A model generated the notes under the pieces. The model was given only the letters and a program-made list of their open reading frames with translations, had not been told where the DNA came from and did not search any database. Shown piece by piece: positions 25,936 to 36,300 of a stretch of DNA of 64,000 nucleotides. Both the position numbers and the translations under genes were made by a program. Origin of the DNA: Bacteroidales bacterium (lineage in GTDB: Bacteria > Bacteroidota > Bacteroidia > Bacteroidales > UBA932); the NCBI GenBank assembly GCA_017959005.1, contig JAGDBO010000017.1, positions 98,853 through 162,852 of the forward strand, written 5' to 3'. The first letter of the stretch is position 1. Each line of letters starts with the position of its first letter.

Positions 25936-28311
25936 CTAGAATTTGATTCTTAGATCTACGCCGGCCTGGATACCTCTGCCCTTCTGCATAAAGCCAGAGG
26001 AGGTGGTATCAAAGTAGAATAGAGAGTAGCCCTTGTTGAGAATATTTCTGCACCAAAGGGCTACTTCCATATTTGTATAGCCCCTCTTCATTGAGCTGCT
26101 CTTGCCAAAAGAGTAGGAGACTCTGCCGTCCAAAAGTCCGTAGAAATTCTGGTAAACATCATTAGCCTCAGTAAAGTAGATTCTTCCCATTCCGGTGTAA
26201 TCTACATAGAAGGTAAGTGCGTGACCGCCAGAAAGATCCGCCTTGTAGCAGGTTGCAAGATGGAGGGTGTGCTTTGGAGCAAACGGAACCCTCTTGTCTT
26301 TGAAGTCTCTCTCTTCCAGCGTTCTCTTGCCTCCCTCGTTTACTACAACCTGAGTTAGGTTCTTTACAAACTTTGCATCTGTAAAGCCGTAATCTACAGA
26401 GAATCTAAGACCATTTACGGGGATAGCAATCAATGAAATCTCCGCTCCGCGGCTGCGGCTCTTTCCGGCATTGGAGGTGTATCTTCCCAATCCGCTCTCA
26501 ACAAAACGGGAAACCTGCTGGTCTTTTATGTTCATCCAGAAGAGGCTCATATCCAAGCTTATACATCTCTCTGCAAAAGTAAGGTGAGAACCAAGTTCAT
26601 AGTTCCAGGAGTATTCCGGACGGTATCTTAATGCAGCATTTATAGTTTCGTCATTCTCCAGCGTTCCCACGTTCTTTGTAAGGTCTGTCTGCATATAGTC
26701 ACTCAGCATCTGAATATTGAATCCTCCTCCGCGGTAACCTTTACTTGCAAGAACATATATGTTGTTTCTTGGATTGAAGTCATACTTAAGAGCAAGACGA
26801 GGAAGCAGAGGCATAGACTCGTCATACTGCTTGCCAATGTAGTTCACTTTATATGTACCCTCACCGGTAACCTTTCCCCTCATAGAGGTCTGGTAGTTCA
26901 TCTCTGCACCGGTATCATACTTAATTTTAACCTTCTCGTAATCAAATCTTAAGGCCAATGTTGCAGAGAGACCTTTTGCTCCGAATATATCTTTGAAGAC
27001 ACTCTGGTGGAAGATTGCTGCACCGGATGTTGGAAGGTGGAAAAGACCCGGCACCGCCATATACTCATCCAACAGAGTAACCTTTATTGGAGAGCGGCTC
27101 ATTGCTGCATCCATAGTTGCCTGAAGGTCTGAGATAAAATCATGACCAAAGGTTAGCGGAGTCTGGTTGCGGTTCCAGTTATAGAAGCCGGAAACGCCTG
27201 TAGAGAAGTCCATTCCTCCCCATATCTCATCCCAAGTTCCCTTAACAATAACCTCCTGGCTTATGGTGTTCTGTTTCTGCATCTGCACCATTGTGTATCT
27301 GTCTTCCGGTGTGTAATCCTGGTCCATACTCATACGGTCTCTGAGATATTGCCAGCCGCTTACGGAGGTAATGGTTATGCCTGAGTTCTCCGGAGAATAC
27401 TTTGTTATAAGTCCTGTATTCAGCAGGTTACGGTAGTAAGAACTTTTGAAGTTATAGTTTGGATTTGTATACTCTTTAGTTGTTTTGTTGTACTCTCCGT
27501 AAGGATAACCTCCGTCATCACAGTACTCGTAACTTACGTTAAGATCAAAACTGAGGTTTTTGTTCGGACGCAGAATGCCGTGCATTCTTCCGCCGCCGCT
27601 CATTCCCTTGTCTATCTTCTTTCCGTTAAATGTGTTTCTGTAGAAGCCTCCGTTGTAGGTTCCAAAACCGGAGGCGGAGAAGGCAAACTTCTCACTGATT
27701 CTGTGATAGTGAGCCAGTGAGAAACGGTAACCGTTCTTGGTTGCGGCACTCATCATAAAGTCCGTACCGCTGTAATCAAACGGAGATTTGGTACTTATGT
27801 TTATAAGACCTCCCATTGTGTTTCTTCCGTATAGGGTTCCCTGAGGTCCTCTCAATACCTCAACATGCTCAATATCCGCATAATCAAAGTCAAAGGCAGA
27901 TTTGTCCCAGTAAGGAATGCCGTCTACGTACATTCCTACCGCTGAGTTGTTTATACGGGAACCCACACCTCTTACATAGATAGATGAGGTAAGTTTTGTT
28001 CCGTAGTTTGGAATATAGAGATTTGGAACAACTCCGGTAAGGTTCTTCATTGAGATTATCCCCTCCCTTACCATCTTATCATTAGCAACAATAGATGATG
28101 AGAGCGGCTGATCCTTCAAAGATCTGCTCTCCTTGGTATCTCCCACAACCCACAGACTCTCAATAGAATATTCTCTTATAGTATCTTCTGTAACGGCAGG
28201 AAGCTCATTGCGTAGGGAATCTTTCAGGTACCCGGAATAACTGAAACCGCTCTTGGAAATAAGGAAGAGAGCGGCAGAAAAAAACAAAAGTGAAATGGTA
28301 CTCTTTTTCAT
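25936..28311 (-). CDS. TonB-dependent outer-membrane receptor (second of the locus)
   Basis: A 791-aa receptor with signal peptide, plug domain (LRGPQGTLYGRNTMGG near residue 150) and a long beta barrel ending in LRIKF with the terminal phenylalanine. It lacks the SusC-type N-terminal extension. As last gene of a four-gene minus-strand locus, it follows the PKD protein by 32 nt. The ligand is unknown; the neighbours suggest a corrinoid or another large cofactor. Confidence 0.88.
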   Translation of the reverse strand: MKKSTISLLFFSAALFLISKSGFSYSGYLKDSLRNELPAVTEDTIREYSIESLWVVGDTKESRSLKDQPLSSSIVANDKMVREGIISMKNLTGVVPNLYIPNYGTKLTSSIYVRGVGSRINNSAVGMYVDGIPYWDKSAFDFDYADIEHVEVLRGPQGTLYGRNTMGGLINISTKSPFDYSGTDFMMSAATKNGYRFSLAHYHRISEKFAFSASGFGTYNGGFYRNTFNGKKIDKGMSGGGRMHGILRPNKNLSFDLNVSYEYCDDGGYPYGEYNKTTKEYTNPNYNFKSSYYRNLLNTGLITKYSPENSGITITSVSGWQYLRDRMSMDQDYTPEDRYTMVQMQKQNTISQEVIVKGTWDEIWGGMDFSTGVSGFYNWNRNQTPLTFGHDFISDLQATMDAAMSRSPIKVTLLDEYMAVPGLFHLPTSGAAIFHQSVFKDIFGAKGLSATLALRFDYEKVKIKYDTGAEMNYQTSMRGKVTGEGTYKVNYIGKQYDESMPLLPRLALKYDFNPRNNIYVLASKGYRGGGFNIQMLSDYMQTDLTKNVGTLENDETINAALRYRPEYSWNYELGSHLTFAERCISLDMSLFWMNIKDQQVSRFVESGLGRYTSNAGKSRSRGAEISLIAIPVNGLRFSVDYGFTDAKFVKNLTQVVVNEGGKRTLEERDFKDKRVPFAPKHTLHLATCYKADLSGGHALTFYVDYTGMGRIYFTEANDVYQNFYGLLDGRVSYSFGKSSSMKRGYTNMEVALWCRNILNKGYSLFYFDTTSSGFMQKGRGIQAGVDLRIKF

Positions 28312-28343
28312 ATCTTATCAAATTGGAGGGCAAATGTAGCCAA

Positions 28344-30035
28344 TTATTTCAGCAGATTATAATCTTTTACTCCAAGAACCTCAGTGGAGAGTTCCCCTAT
28401 CCAGCCCGCCTTTGCACTTAATCCTGTCTGAACCTTCACAAAATCTACATACTGCAGATTTGCGGCACTTCCGTCCCAACGCACTGCGTCTGAGATCTTA
28501 AAGTGGTTGTCATTGGCTCCGCCGGAGGAGTTGCTGTCTGAAGAGAGGCGGTCCGTATTGCTGAAGTTATCTGCATAGCCCCACTCAAAATCTCTGTTGT
28601 ACCAGACATCCTTGGATACCTCAACAGTCTTGGAAATAAGTGAAGAACCGTAGAGTGTATATGTACCGGATACCCAGGCCGGGAAGTAACTATCCTGAGT
28701 GTGATAAGCGGAGAGGTAATCTATGCTGCCGCTCTTTCCGTCAGATGAGGTCCAGAGAACCGGACTCTTGGAAGAGGTTGGCTTGTAGTAGGTTATAGAG
28801 TAGTCTCTAGTCTCCGTGCTGTAGTCGCTGCCCTTAAGCTCATACCAGGTATCATCCGGCAGTCCGTTGCCGTTTTCATCCTGCATAACCCAGACTATAC
28901 CCGGCTCTGAGGAGTTGGTAAAGGAGTTTCCGGTAACTGCAATGTTGTAACCGCCGTCATTTACAATGCTGTGATCAAAGCCCACAACTATGTAACCTCC
29001 CCAGGCTCCGAGTGATACAATACCCTGAGTCTTGAATTTATCCTCTGCAAACTTGCAGGCCTCCTGCTGAGTAGTTGCGGTGTAACCCTCGTTAATGAAC
29101 TGCCCAGGAGCCGGTGTAAATTCATACACTTTGTTGCAAGGAGCGCTGCCGCCTGTCCTCTTGTATGTTCCCTCTGCAGGGCATACGTTTACCGTAAGGG
29201 TTTTAGTGAGGCTCCCGTATTTGTTTGTCATTGTAACTACAAGAGTATGAGCACCTACTGCAGTCTCATTGCAGAGGAAATAGTTCTGGTTGGAGTTCTG
29301 TTTTTCCACTCCGTCAAGCACCCATTTGTAGGTGGCGTCAAAGGCGTTCTCAACCTTGCGTATTAAAATTCTTATGGTACGTCCCGTGGAGTAGTTATAG
29401 GTGTCACTCTCAAAGTTCCAACTAAACGGCATATCGCTCTCCGCACACACCTTAACTGTAAAGGAGAACTCTGCGCTTCCGTCTTCATTTGTCATCACAA
29501 CTTTAAGGGTGTGAGTTCCGGTAGCAGATGACTTGTATGTGTAATCTTTTGTGGTTGCAACCTGGGTATTGTCTACATACCAGATGTATGTTGCACCAGT
29601 CTCATTCTCTACGGTAGGAGTAAGTTTTAACTCACTGTCCTTCAAAATGGTAAAACCACCATCGGGAACTGCCACAAGAACCTTTGGAAGGAGTTGGGCC
29701 GCCACGGTTACCTTTATCTCCTTGCTGGCAGAGCCAAACTTTGTGGTGACGGTAAGAGTGATGTAGTTCTCACTTATCTCAGTACCCTGAAAGGTTAGAC
29801 TCTGAGAGGTAGAGATTACACTTCCGTTCATCACCCAGGAGTAAGTTGCCCCTTCAACGTTTTTGCAGGTTGGAGTAATGGTTATGCTCTTTCCTAACTT
29901 AACCGTATATGAAACCTTGTCAAAAGAGATTGTAGGCGGGTCTGTCTTTTCTGGCACCACCTCTTTGGAAGAGCCTGAACAAGAAGCAATAACCAACGCT
30001 GCTATCAAAGGTAATATTCTAAAAAGATGCTTCAT
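28344..30035 (-). CDS. Surface lipoprotein with PKD-like repeats
   Basis: A 563-aa lipoprotein (lipobox IASC near residue 19). Three or four Ig/PKD-like repeats follow (each with a GATYSWVMNG- or GATYIWYVDN-type core and a TVTTKFGSASKE-type end), then a distinct C-terminal domain of about 250 residues (GAWGGYIVVGFDHSI, DDTWYELKGSDY). Proteins of this kind occur beside BtuG-like propellers in Bacteroides corrinoid loci, as far as I recall. It ends the chain 2 nt from the propeller gene. Its binding function is inferred. Confidence 0.7.
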   Translation of the reverse strand: MKHLFRILPLIAALVIASCSGSSKEVVPEKTDPPTISFDKVSYTVKLGKSITITPTCKNVEGATYSWVMNGSVISTSQSLTFQGTEISENYITLTVTTKFGSASKEIKVTVAAQLLPKVLVAVPDGGFTILKDSELKLTPTVENETGATYIWYVDNTQVATTKDYTYKSSATGTHTLKVVMTNEDGSAEFSFTVKVCAESDMPFSWNFESDTYNYSTGRTIRILIRKVENAFDATYKWVLDGVEKQNSNQNYFLCNETAVGAHTLVVTMTNKYGSLTKTLTVNVCPAEGTYKRTGGSAPCNKVYEFTPAPGQFINEGYTATTQQEACKFAEDKFKTQGIVSLGAWGGYIVVGFDHSIVNDGGYNIAVTGNSFTNSSEPGIVWVMQDENGNGLPDDTWYELKGSDYSTETRDYSITYYKPTSSKSPVLWTSSDGKSGSIDYLSAYHTQDSYFPAWVSGTYTLYGSSLISKTVEVSKDVWYNRDFEWGYADNFSNTDRLSSDSNSSGGANDNHFKISDAVRWDGSAANLQYVDFVKVQTGLSAKAGWIGELSTEVLGVKDYNLLK

Positions 30036-30037
30036 CT

Positions 30038-31201
30038 CTACTTAAGTTCTTTAGTTGTAAATGCTATATGGGACGGTATGTCTCCGGTAGAGACCTGCCA
30101 CTTCTTTCTACCCTCTTTGGTAAAACAGTAGAGCATTCCCGGTGTTACATAATCTTTTGCGTCTGCAATCAGAATCTCTCCGTTCTCCGGATTTACAGCA
30201 ATGCCTGAAGGAACAGTGATCTCCTTATCAGTTCCGTCCGTTATGAAGTTACGTGAAACAACCATTCTCCGTTTAACGTCATAGATGGCATAAGAGACTG
30301 TGTTAGACTGAGTAACGTTGTTCCAGGCAGCACTGTAAACATAGAGAGAATCTCCGCATATTGTCATATCCGTACAAGGAAGAAGTTCCAAATAATCCAC
30401 TACCTCATCAGTTGCGGAATTTATGACGGAAACCGTAGAGGGAATATCATAGTAATCTCCTCTGGAGGAGACATAGATGTAGCCGTATCTGTCTATCTCC
30501 ATTCTGTGAAGATTGATTGCAACATCTATTGTTTTAGTTACCTGGAATGTTGAGAGATCTATAACGCTTACAGTTCTGTCATAGTTTGGAACACGGTATC
30601 CGCCGGAGTTTGCAACATAGAGTTTACCCTTGCTAATTGCCATCTCCTCAGGCTGGTAGCCAACCACGCAACTTGCAACCTCAGTGAGAGACAGGGTATC
30701 TATCTTTGCAACATAACCTTTGCGGGATGTTGGGTCAAACTCCACTGGTCCGGCGTATGAGGAGACGTATGCGTAACCTTTGTCAAAGGTTATGTAACGG
30801 CAGTTTGGAATGGAGATCTGGGCAATATGTTTGCCGCTTCCAAGATCCATAACCTCAACCAGATTGGAGCAGTTAATCACTGCATAGAGTTTGCCGCCGT
30901 AAACCTTTATATCATTTCCCACATCTCCCAACTCACGTGTTACTCCCGGGTTAAGGGTGGCAAAGATATTTCTCATATAGATTCCGCTGCCGTAGTCAAA
31001 GTAATCCAGCGTTGCCTTGTTGCTTCCCATATTTCCCTCATTCAGAAGGAAGAAGCCCTTTATCTCTCCCGCCTCTCCGCCGGTAACGGGAATGTCCGTT
31101 GCCTTTTGAATATCCGGCAGATGACGGCAGGAGAAGAGAAGTAATACTACTCCCGTCATCAGAATAAAATTGACGCTACTGCAACTTTTCCCTCTCCTCA
31201 T
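30038..31201 (-). CDS. BtuG-like beta-propeller surface lipoprotein (DUF5074/YncE-like)
   Basis: A 387-aa lipoprotein (lipobox LFSC near residue 25) with repeating YVTN/YncE-like blades (KLYVANSGGYRVPNYDRTV, IYVSSRGDYYD, GEILIADAKDY). In Bacteroides thetaiotaomicron, BtuG proteins with this fold cap BtuB and bind cobalamin very tightly. The gene lies 1 nt after a BtuB-like receptor, the same arrangement. The ligand is inferred from this, not seen. Confidence 0.72.
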   Translation of the reverse strand: MRRGKSCSSVNFILMTGVVLLLFSCRHLPDIQKATDIPVTGGEAGEIKGFFLLNEGNMGSNKATLDYFDYGSGIYMRNIFATLNPGVTRELGDVGNDIKVYGGKLYAVINCSNLVEVMDLGSGKHIAQISIPNCRYITFDKGYAYVSSYAGPVEFDPTSRKGYVAKIDTLSLTEVASCVVGYQPEEMAISKGKLYVANSGGYRVPNYDRTVSVIDLSTFQVTKTIDVAINLHRMEIDRYGYIYVSSRGDYYDIPSTVSVINSATDEVVDYLELLPCTDMTICGDSLYVYSAAWNNVTQSNTVSYAIYDVKRRMVVSRNFITDGTDKEITVPSGIAVNPENGEILIADAKDYVTPGMLYCFTKEGRKKWQVSTGDIPSHIAFTTKELK

Positions 31202-31202
31202 A

Positions 31203-33242
31203 TCAAAGAATAAAATTCAATTTTACCTTAAAGTTTGTTCCCGGCATAGGATAACATTGAACCACCTCATACTGCTGGTTGAATATGTTGTTAATCTCCA
31301 ATGTTACCCTCAGCACCTTACTCTCTACACCTTTTGTACCAAAGTAGAAACTCTTGGTTATTCCAATATCTGAAGTATACCACGGAAGCTGGTAATTCTC
31401 AGGTATATTGGCCACGGAGTCATACCTCTCTCCGGTGTAGATGAAACTGTAGTTAAAACTCCAGCCTCTGTAATCTGCAGAGACAACGGCGGTTCCGCTG
31501 TGACGCGGAATGTAAGGTATCTGTCCCTTATACCACTGGCTGGTCTTATCCGTCACATCCTCAGCCCTCTGGAAGGTATAAGAGGCTCTGAGAGTCCAAT
31601 CCACCTCACCCGTCTTAACCATAGTACTAAGCAGTGCATCCAATCCCTTTATCTTCACCTTTCCAAAGTTGAGCATGGTCCAACGGAACTGGTTGGAGGT
31701 TGGCAGCGCTACAATTTTATCCTCCACAATATTGTAGTAGCCGTCCAGCTGTGCCTCAAAACCTCTGAACCATCCCTCTTTGAAAGATTTACGGTAAATG
31801 ACTCCTATGTCATACTGGGTTGCCTTCTCCGGTTTAAGACTCTTGTTTCCTATGGTTGTGTAGTACAAATCATTGAAAGTCGGCATACGGAACACCCTCT
31901 TAAAGAAGCTCCTAAACTCCAGATCCAAACCCTTTAACGGTCTGTAGGAGAGAACTGCGGAAGGGGTAAACCTGCTTCTGTGAGATGATTCCAGGTTTGT
32001 CTTATCCTTTATAAATGTGTGAAGCAGACTCGCCTGAAGTTTAACCCTCTCTAAAGAGATAGAAGTTGAGGCTGCAGAGTAGAGAGAGTATCTGTTTGGG
32101 TAGACAAAATCCGCCAAATCTGCATTGAGTTTATTCCACTGGAAATCATTTGAAAGTGAGGCGCTCCACCACTTGGTAAAATTGAAGAGATTGGCCAGAG
32201 AGAAGTAACCCTCCTGCTGGCGGTAGTGGTTGTTTACATACATTGTGGAGACATCCTCTCGCGGATCCGATTTATAGTGAAGATAGTCGTATGCATACTT
32301 TCCGTTCAGCATAATGGAGTAGAAATCAGAGATTTTCTCTCTCCAGGAGGCCTGCAGGAAGAAGTTGTCATCCCATTGGCGGTCCTGGTGGCGGAACTTG
32401 CCCGGCTCCTCCCTTACGGATGCTCCAGGATAACCCCTCTCGGAGTCATAGAAGTAGCCCTTTACCCTCCATTCGCCCTCATTGGTTACTCCAAAGAGAG
32501 CCACTTCCGCCCTCTCCATCCTTACATCTCCGTTATGACGCCTCTGTGTTGTATCATAGCCCCCCTTGGTCTGGTAGGTAAATTTGAAGCGGCCGTTGGT
32601 GTACATATACTCCGTGCTGGCGGAAATAGAGACCCTTTCACTGAGTTTCTGCTCCCAAAGCAGGGATGGGTTTATAGTTCCAAATGAGCCACCCTTAAGC
32701 CCAAAGTTAAAGTTACTCCTCTTTCCGGGGGCAAAAAGAGGAACCTTTGTCTGCATATAGACGGCGTTGGCACTGGCAAAGTCCTTGGCCGGCTGGAAGA
32801 TGGCGCTCTTTTGTCCGTTGTATAGGGAGATGGCCTCCATATTGTCCAGAGAGAAGCGTCCCAAATCCACAACTCCGTTCTGAGCGTTGCCCAGTTCTAC
32901 ACCGTCATAGAAGACTCCTACGTGCTGGCTTCCCAGGCTTCTGATATTAACAGTCTTGAGCCCCCCTATTCCGCCGTAGTCCTTAATCTGCACACCGGCA
33001 AAATACCTTACGGCATCCGCAACGGAGTAGGCGCTCAGTTTCTGCAACTGCGCCCCACTTAAAACCTGAGTGGGCATAACCTCCTTTACCATCCTCTCCG
33101 CCACCACTTTCACGGTAGAAAGGGTGTTATAACGGTTGGTATCCAGGGTATAAAGGGAGTCCCGGCTCTGCGCAGAAACCATCGCGGAGCTAAAAAGTGA
33201 TAATAAACACCCAATAACTATGATTCTCCTAAATCCCACCAT
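31203..33242 (-). CDS. BtuB-like TonB-dependent receptor
   Basis: A 679-aa outer-membrane receptor. Signal peptide ending VSAQ, plug domain with VNIRSLGSQHVGVFYDGVEL (near residue 100) and a barrel ending VKLNFIL. The size and plug are closest to vitamin B12-type receptors. It is the first gene of the uptake locus. A TAAATTTG box on the minus strand at 33270-33277 may be its promoter. There is no room for a cobalamin riboswitch in the 94 nt before the divergent gene at 33337. Confidence 0.8.
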   Translation of the reverse strand: MVGFRRIIVIGCLLSLFSSAMVSAQSRDSLYTLDTNRYNTLSTVKVVAERMVKEVMPTQVLSGAQLQKLSAYSVADAVRYFAGVQIKDYGGIGGLKTVNIRSLGSQHVGVFYDGVELGNAQNGVVDLGRFSLDNMEAISLYNGQKSAIFQPAKDFASANAVYMQTKVPLFAPGKRSNFNFGLKGGSFGTINPSLLWEQKLSERVSISASTEYMYTNGRFKFTYQTKGGYDTTQRRHNGDVRMERAEVALFGVTNEGEWRVKGYFYDSERGYPGASVREEPGKFRHQDRQWDDNFFLQASWREKISDFYSIMLNGKYAYDYLHYKSDPREDVSTMYVNNHYRQQEGYFSLANLFNFTKWWSASLSNDFQWNKLNADLADFVYPNRYSLYSAASTSISLERVKLQASLLHTFIKDKTNLESSHRSRFTPSAVLSYRPLKGLDLEFRSFFKRVFRMPTFNDLYYTTIGNKSLKPEKATQYDIGVIYRKSFKEGWFRGFEAQLDGYYNIVEDKIVALPTSNQFRWTMLNFGKVKIKGLDALLSTMVKTGEVDWTLRASYTFQRAEDVTDKTSQWYKGQIPYIPRHSGTAVVSADYRGWSFNYSFIYTGERYDSVANIPENYQLPWYTSDIGITKSFYFGTKGVESKVLRVTLEINNIFNQQYEVVQCYPMPGTNFKVKLNFIL

Positions 33243-33269
33243 ATTACCCCAGGTAAATCACAAGCGGGG

Positions 33270-33277
33270 CAAATTTA
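33270..33277 (-). promoter_or_regulatory. -7 element for the BtuB/BtuG-like locus
   Basis: Minus-strand TAAATTTG, a match to TAnnTTTG, 28 nt upstream of the receptor ATG. Confidence 0.4.
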
Positions 33278-33307
33278 GAAAATTTAGCATAATTATTGTT
33301 ATCTGAT

Positions 33308-33315
33308 TAACTTTG
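33308..33315 (+). promoter_or_regulatory. -7 element for the alpha-2-macroglobulin-like gene
   Basis: TAACTTTG matches TAnnTTTG and lies 21 nt before the chosen ATG at 33337, supporting that start over an earlier in-frame TTG inside the box. Confidence 0.45.
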
Positions 33316-33336
33316 TATAGACTCAAACAATTTGGT

Positions 33337-36300
33337 ATGAAAAGACTTTTTACTCTCTTTGCTGTTTTCCTGGCAGCTATACTCTTATCCTGCAACGCTT
33401 TAGCTCAATCTTACAGCGGCCTTTGGCATGAAATAAAGAAGGCTCAGGAGAAGGACCTTCCTAAAACGGTAATTGAACTCTGTGATAGGATTATCTTCCT
33501 GGCCAAATCTGAGAACAACTCGGGCCAACTTCTCAAGGCCTATCTCACCAAAAGTGAATACAGAAGAGCCATATCTTCAGATTCACTCTACAGGGATATT
33601 CAAGAGATTGAAATGATGGCGGAAGAGAGTACCAATCCGGCAGAGAAGATGGTGATTCACTCACTGCTTGCCAGCATCTATGCAAGTTATGCCAGAAACA
33701 ACTCCTGGGCGCTGAACAATAGAACCGTTCTGGAGGGAAATGATAGCAAGGATATTAAAGAGTGGGACAAAGAGAAGTTCAAAGTAGTGATACTGAACCA
33801 CATAGACGAGTCTTTAAAGGATTACTTCCTGCTTCACAACACCTCTTCAAAAGATTTCATACCGTTTGTTCTTAGAAATGACAATAGTCATTATTTCAAT
33901 CATGATCTGCTCCACGTCATTGTAAACAACTCAGTTAAAGCCTTAAACGTAGTTGAGTTCCTCTCTCCGGAAGAGATGAAAGCAAAGAAGAATGGAATAA
34001 TTGACTCTGAAATTCAGTTCTATAAAGAGGCTCAGATGGAGGATGCAATAATTCTTGCCTCTCTCTTTCAGATAGAACAACTTGATAACAAGGAGGAGAA
34101 ACTGCGCACTCTTCTCTCCCAGTCCAATCCTTCCAATGAACTCTGCGGGGAGATTCTTGCCCGTCTGGCACAGAGCGTCTACAGCAGAGGAGATAAAGTT
34201 GAGGCTCTTGCTCTGTGCAGAAAGGGATTGAAGGAGTATCCTAATTATAAACGCGGCAAAAAGTATTTTAAAGATCAGATAGAGTATATTCTTACACCTT
34301 CAGTAAATATCTCCTGCCCGGGTTACGTCTATCCGGGAGTAGAGACAGAAATATCTGTAAATCATGTAAATGTAGATGAGTATGAACTTCTTCTGTACCG
34401 TATTAAAAACCAGGAGAAGAAAGAGTTTGAGGTTGCAAGGCGGTATCAGATGAAACTGAATAAACCAAAGAATTATCAGAGAGATTACATAAAAGAGAAG
34501 ATAGAGTTTCCAACCTGTGGGCAGTACCTTATTGCCATCAACTATAACAACAGAACAGATACCTGTAAGAATGTTATAACCGCAGGAAAGATGGCGGTTC
34601 TTGTAAACCGTTATAAGGAGACTCTGGAAGCCATTGTGGTAGACAGACTCTCCGGAAACCCAATAAGCGGAGCCAAGGTTACCATAAATGGCAGTAGAAA
34701 CAGTACGGATACTGTGGAGGCGAGCGGATTAACAGACAAAAACGGAAAGGTCTTTCTCAAATATGATCAGAATTACTACTATGAAATTACGGCCACAAAG
34801 GGTGACGATTCCAATTACGGAGAACACTCTATCTATCTGCAGGACAGTTACCGTTCAGACTCCTGGAGCAATAACATCTGGCTCTTTACAGACCGTTCCA
34901 TCTACCGTCCGGGACAGACCGTCCATCTGAAAGGTATTTTTTACTACCAGCATAAAGATGAGCCTCAAACTAAGGAGGAGAGAGAGTTTGATATTACTGT
35001 AAGAGGCAACAACAAAACAGTTTACACCTGTAAATTAAAGACCAATGAATTTGGTTCAGTCACTACCTCATTCACTCTTCCAACCTCTGCTCTTAACGGC
35101 AGATATTTCATTACGGCCAAATGCATGGGTAAAAGTACCTCTACAGAGATAAGAGTTGAAGAGTATAAGAGACCTTCTTTTGAGGTTGAACTTCAGGAAC
35201 CTACGGGGACCTTCTCTTTGAATGACACTGTAGATATTAAGGGATTTGCAAAGGCCTTCTCCGGAGCGGCAACCGCAGAGGCCAAAGTACAGTACAAGGT
35301 AACTTCCTCCATATCAAGATTCTGGGGAGTAAACTCTTCAACAAACAATGTCTCTTCCGGTGAGGCTCAGACAGATGAGAAGGGAGAATTCACCATTCCG
35401 GTTATACTCAAGAAGCCGGAGAACGGACCTCGTTATTACGGAGACTATCCATACTGCTTCATTGTAGAGGCTTCTGTTACAAGTATTTCCGGAGAGACCC
35501 AGAGCACAAGCACTGCTATCTACGCTTCAAACAAAGGAGTTGTACTCTCATATTCCGGAAACAAACTACTGGATAAGAACGGAGACCTCTCCGTAACATT
35601 CAAGGCCTATAACCTTAAAGCTGTTCCGGTAAGCAAGGAGATTTCATATAAGCTCTTCACAAAGGGGGAGGGAAAAAAGATTGCAGTTGACAGCGGAACG
35701 GTTACCTCCAATACCAAGACATTTATGGAGAGTTGGAAGAGTATTCCTTCCGGCAATTATACTCTGGAAATGAGTACATTGGATGACAAGGGCAGAGAGT
35801 GCACTGCAAAGAGTGATTTTACACTGTTCTCAACGCTGGACAAGAGTCCTATACCGGATACCAAACTCTGGTTCTACAGAGACAAAGAGTATATCTATTA
35901 TGGCACATCATATAAAGATGCTACCATTTACGTAGATATTTTTGCAGGAGAAAAGAAGGTCTCCTCAAAGGTGGTACCTGTTTCAAATTCAATAAACAAG
36001 ATAAAGTTTGAGTATCTTCCTTCATACGGAGACGGAGCCTTTCTCTCCATCTGTATGGTAAGAGATGACGAATTCTACATTAAGACTGCAACCGTTGTAA
36101 AACCTCTGCCTAACAAGAACTTAAGTCTCAAATGGAGCGTATTCAGAAACAAACTCTACCCTGGGCAGAAGGAGGAGTGGAAACTCTCAATTTTGGATAA
36201 AGATGGCAAACCGGCCAACTCAGAACTTCTGGCCTATATGTATGACGCCTCTTTAGATATGATTGTTCCTCACAGAATTAAAGGAAGCGTAAACTTTAGC

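Noticed and set aside
33243-33336. Cobalamin riboswitch before the BtuB-like receptor
   Set aside because: The spacer is too short and the typical B12-box sequence is not present.
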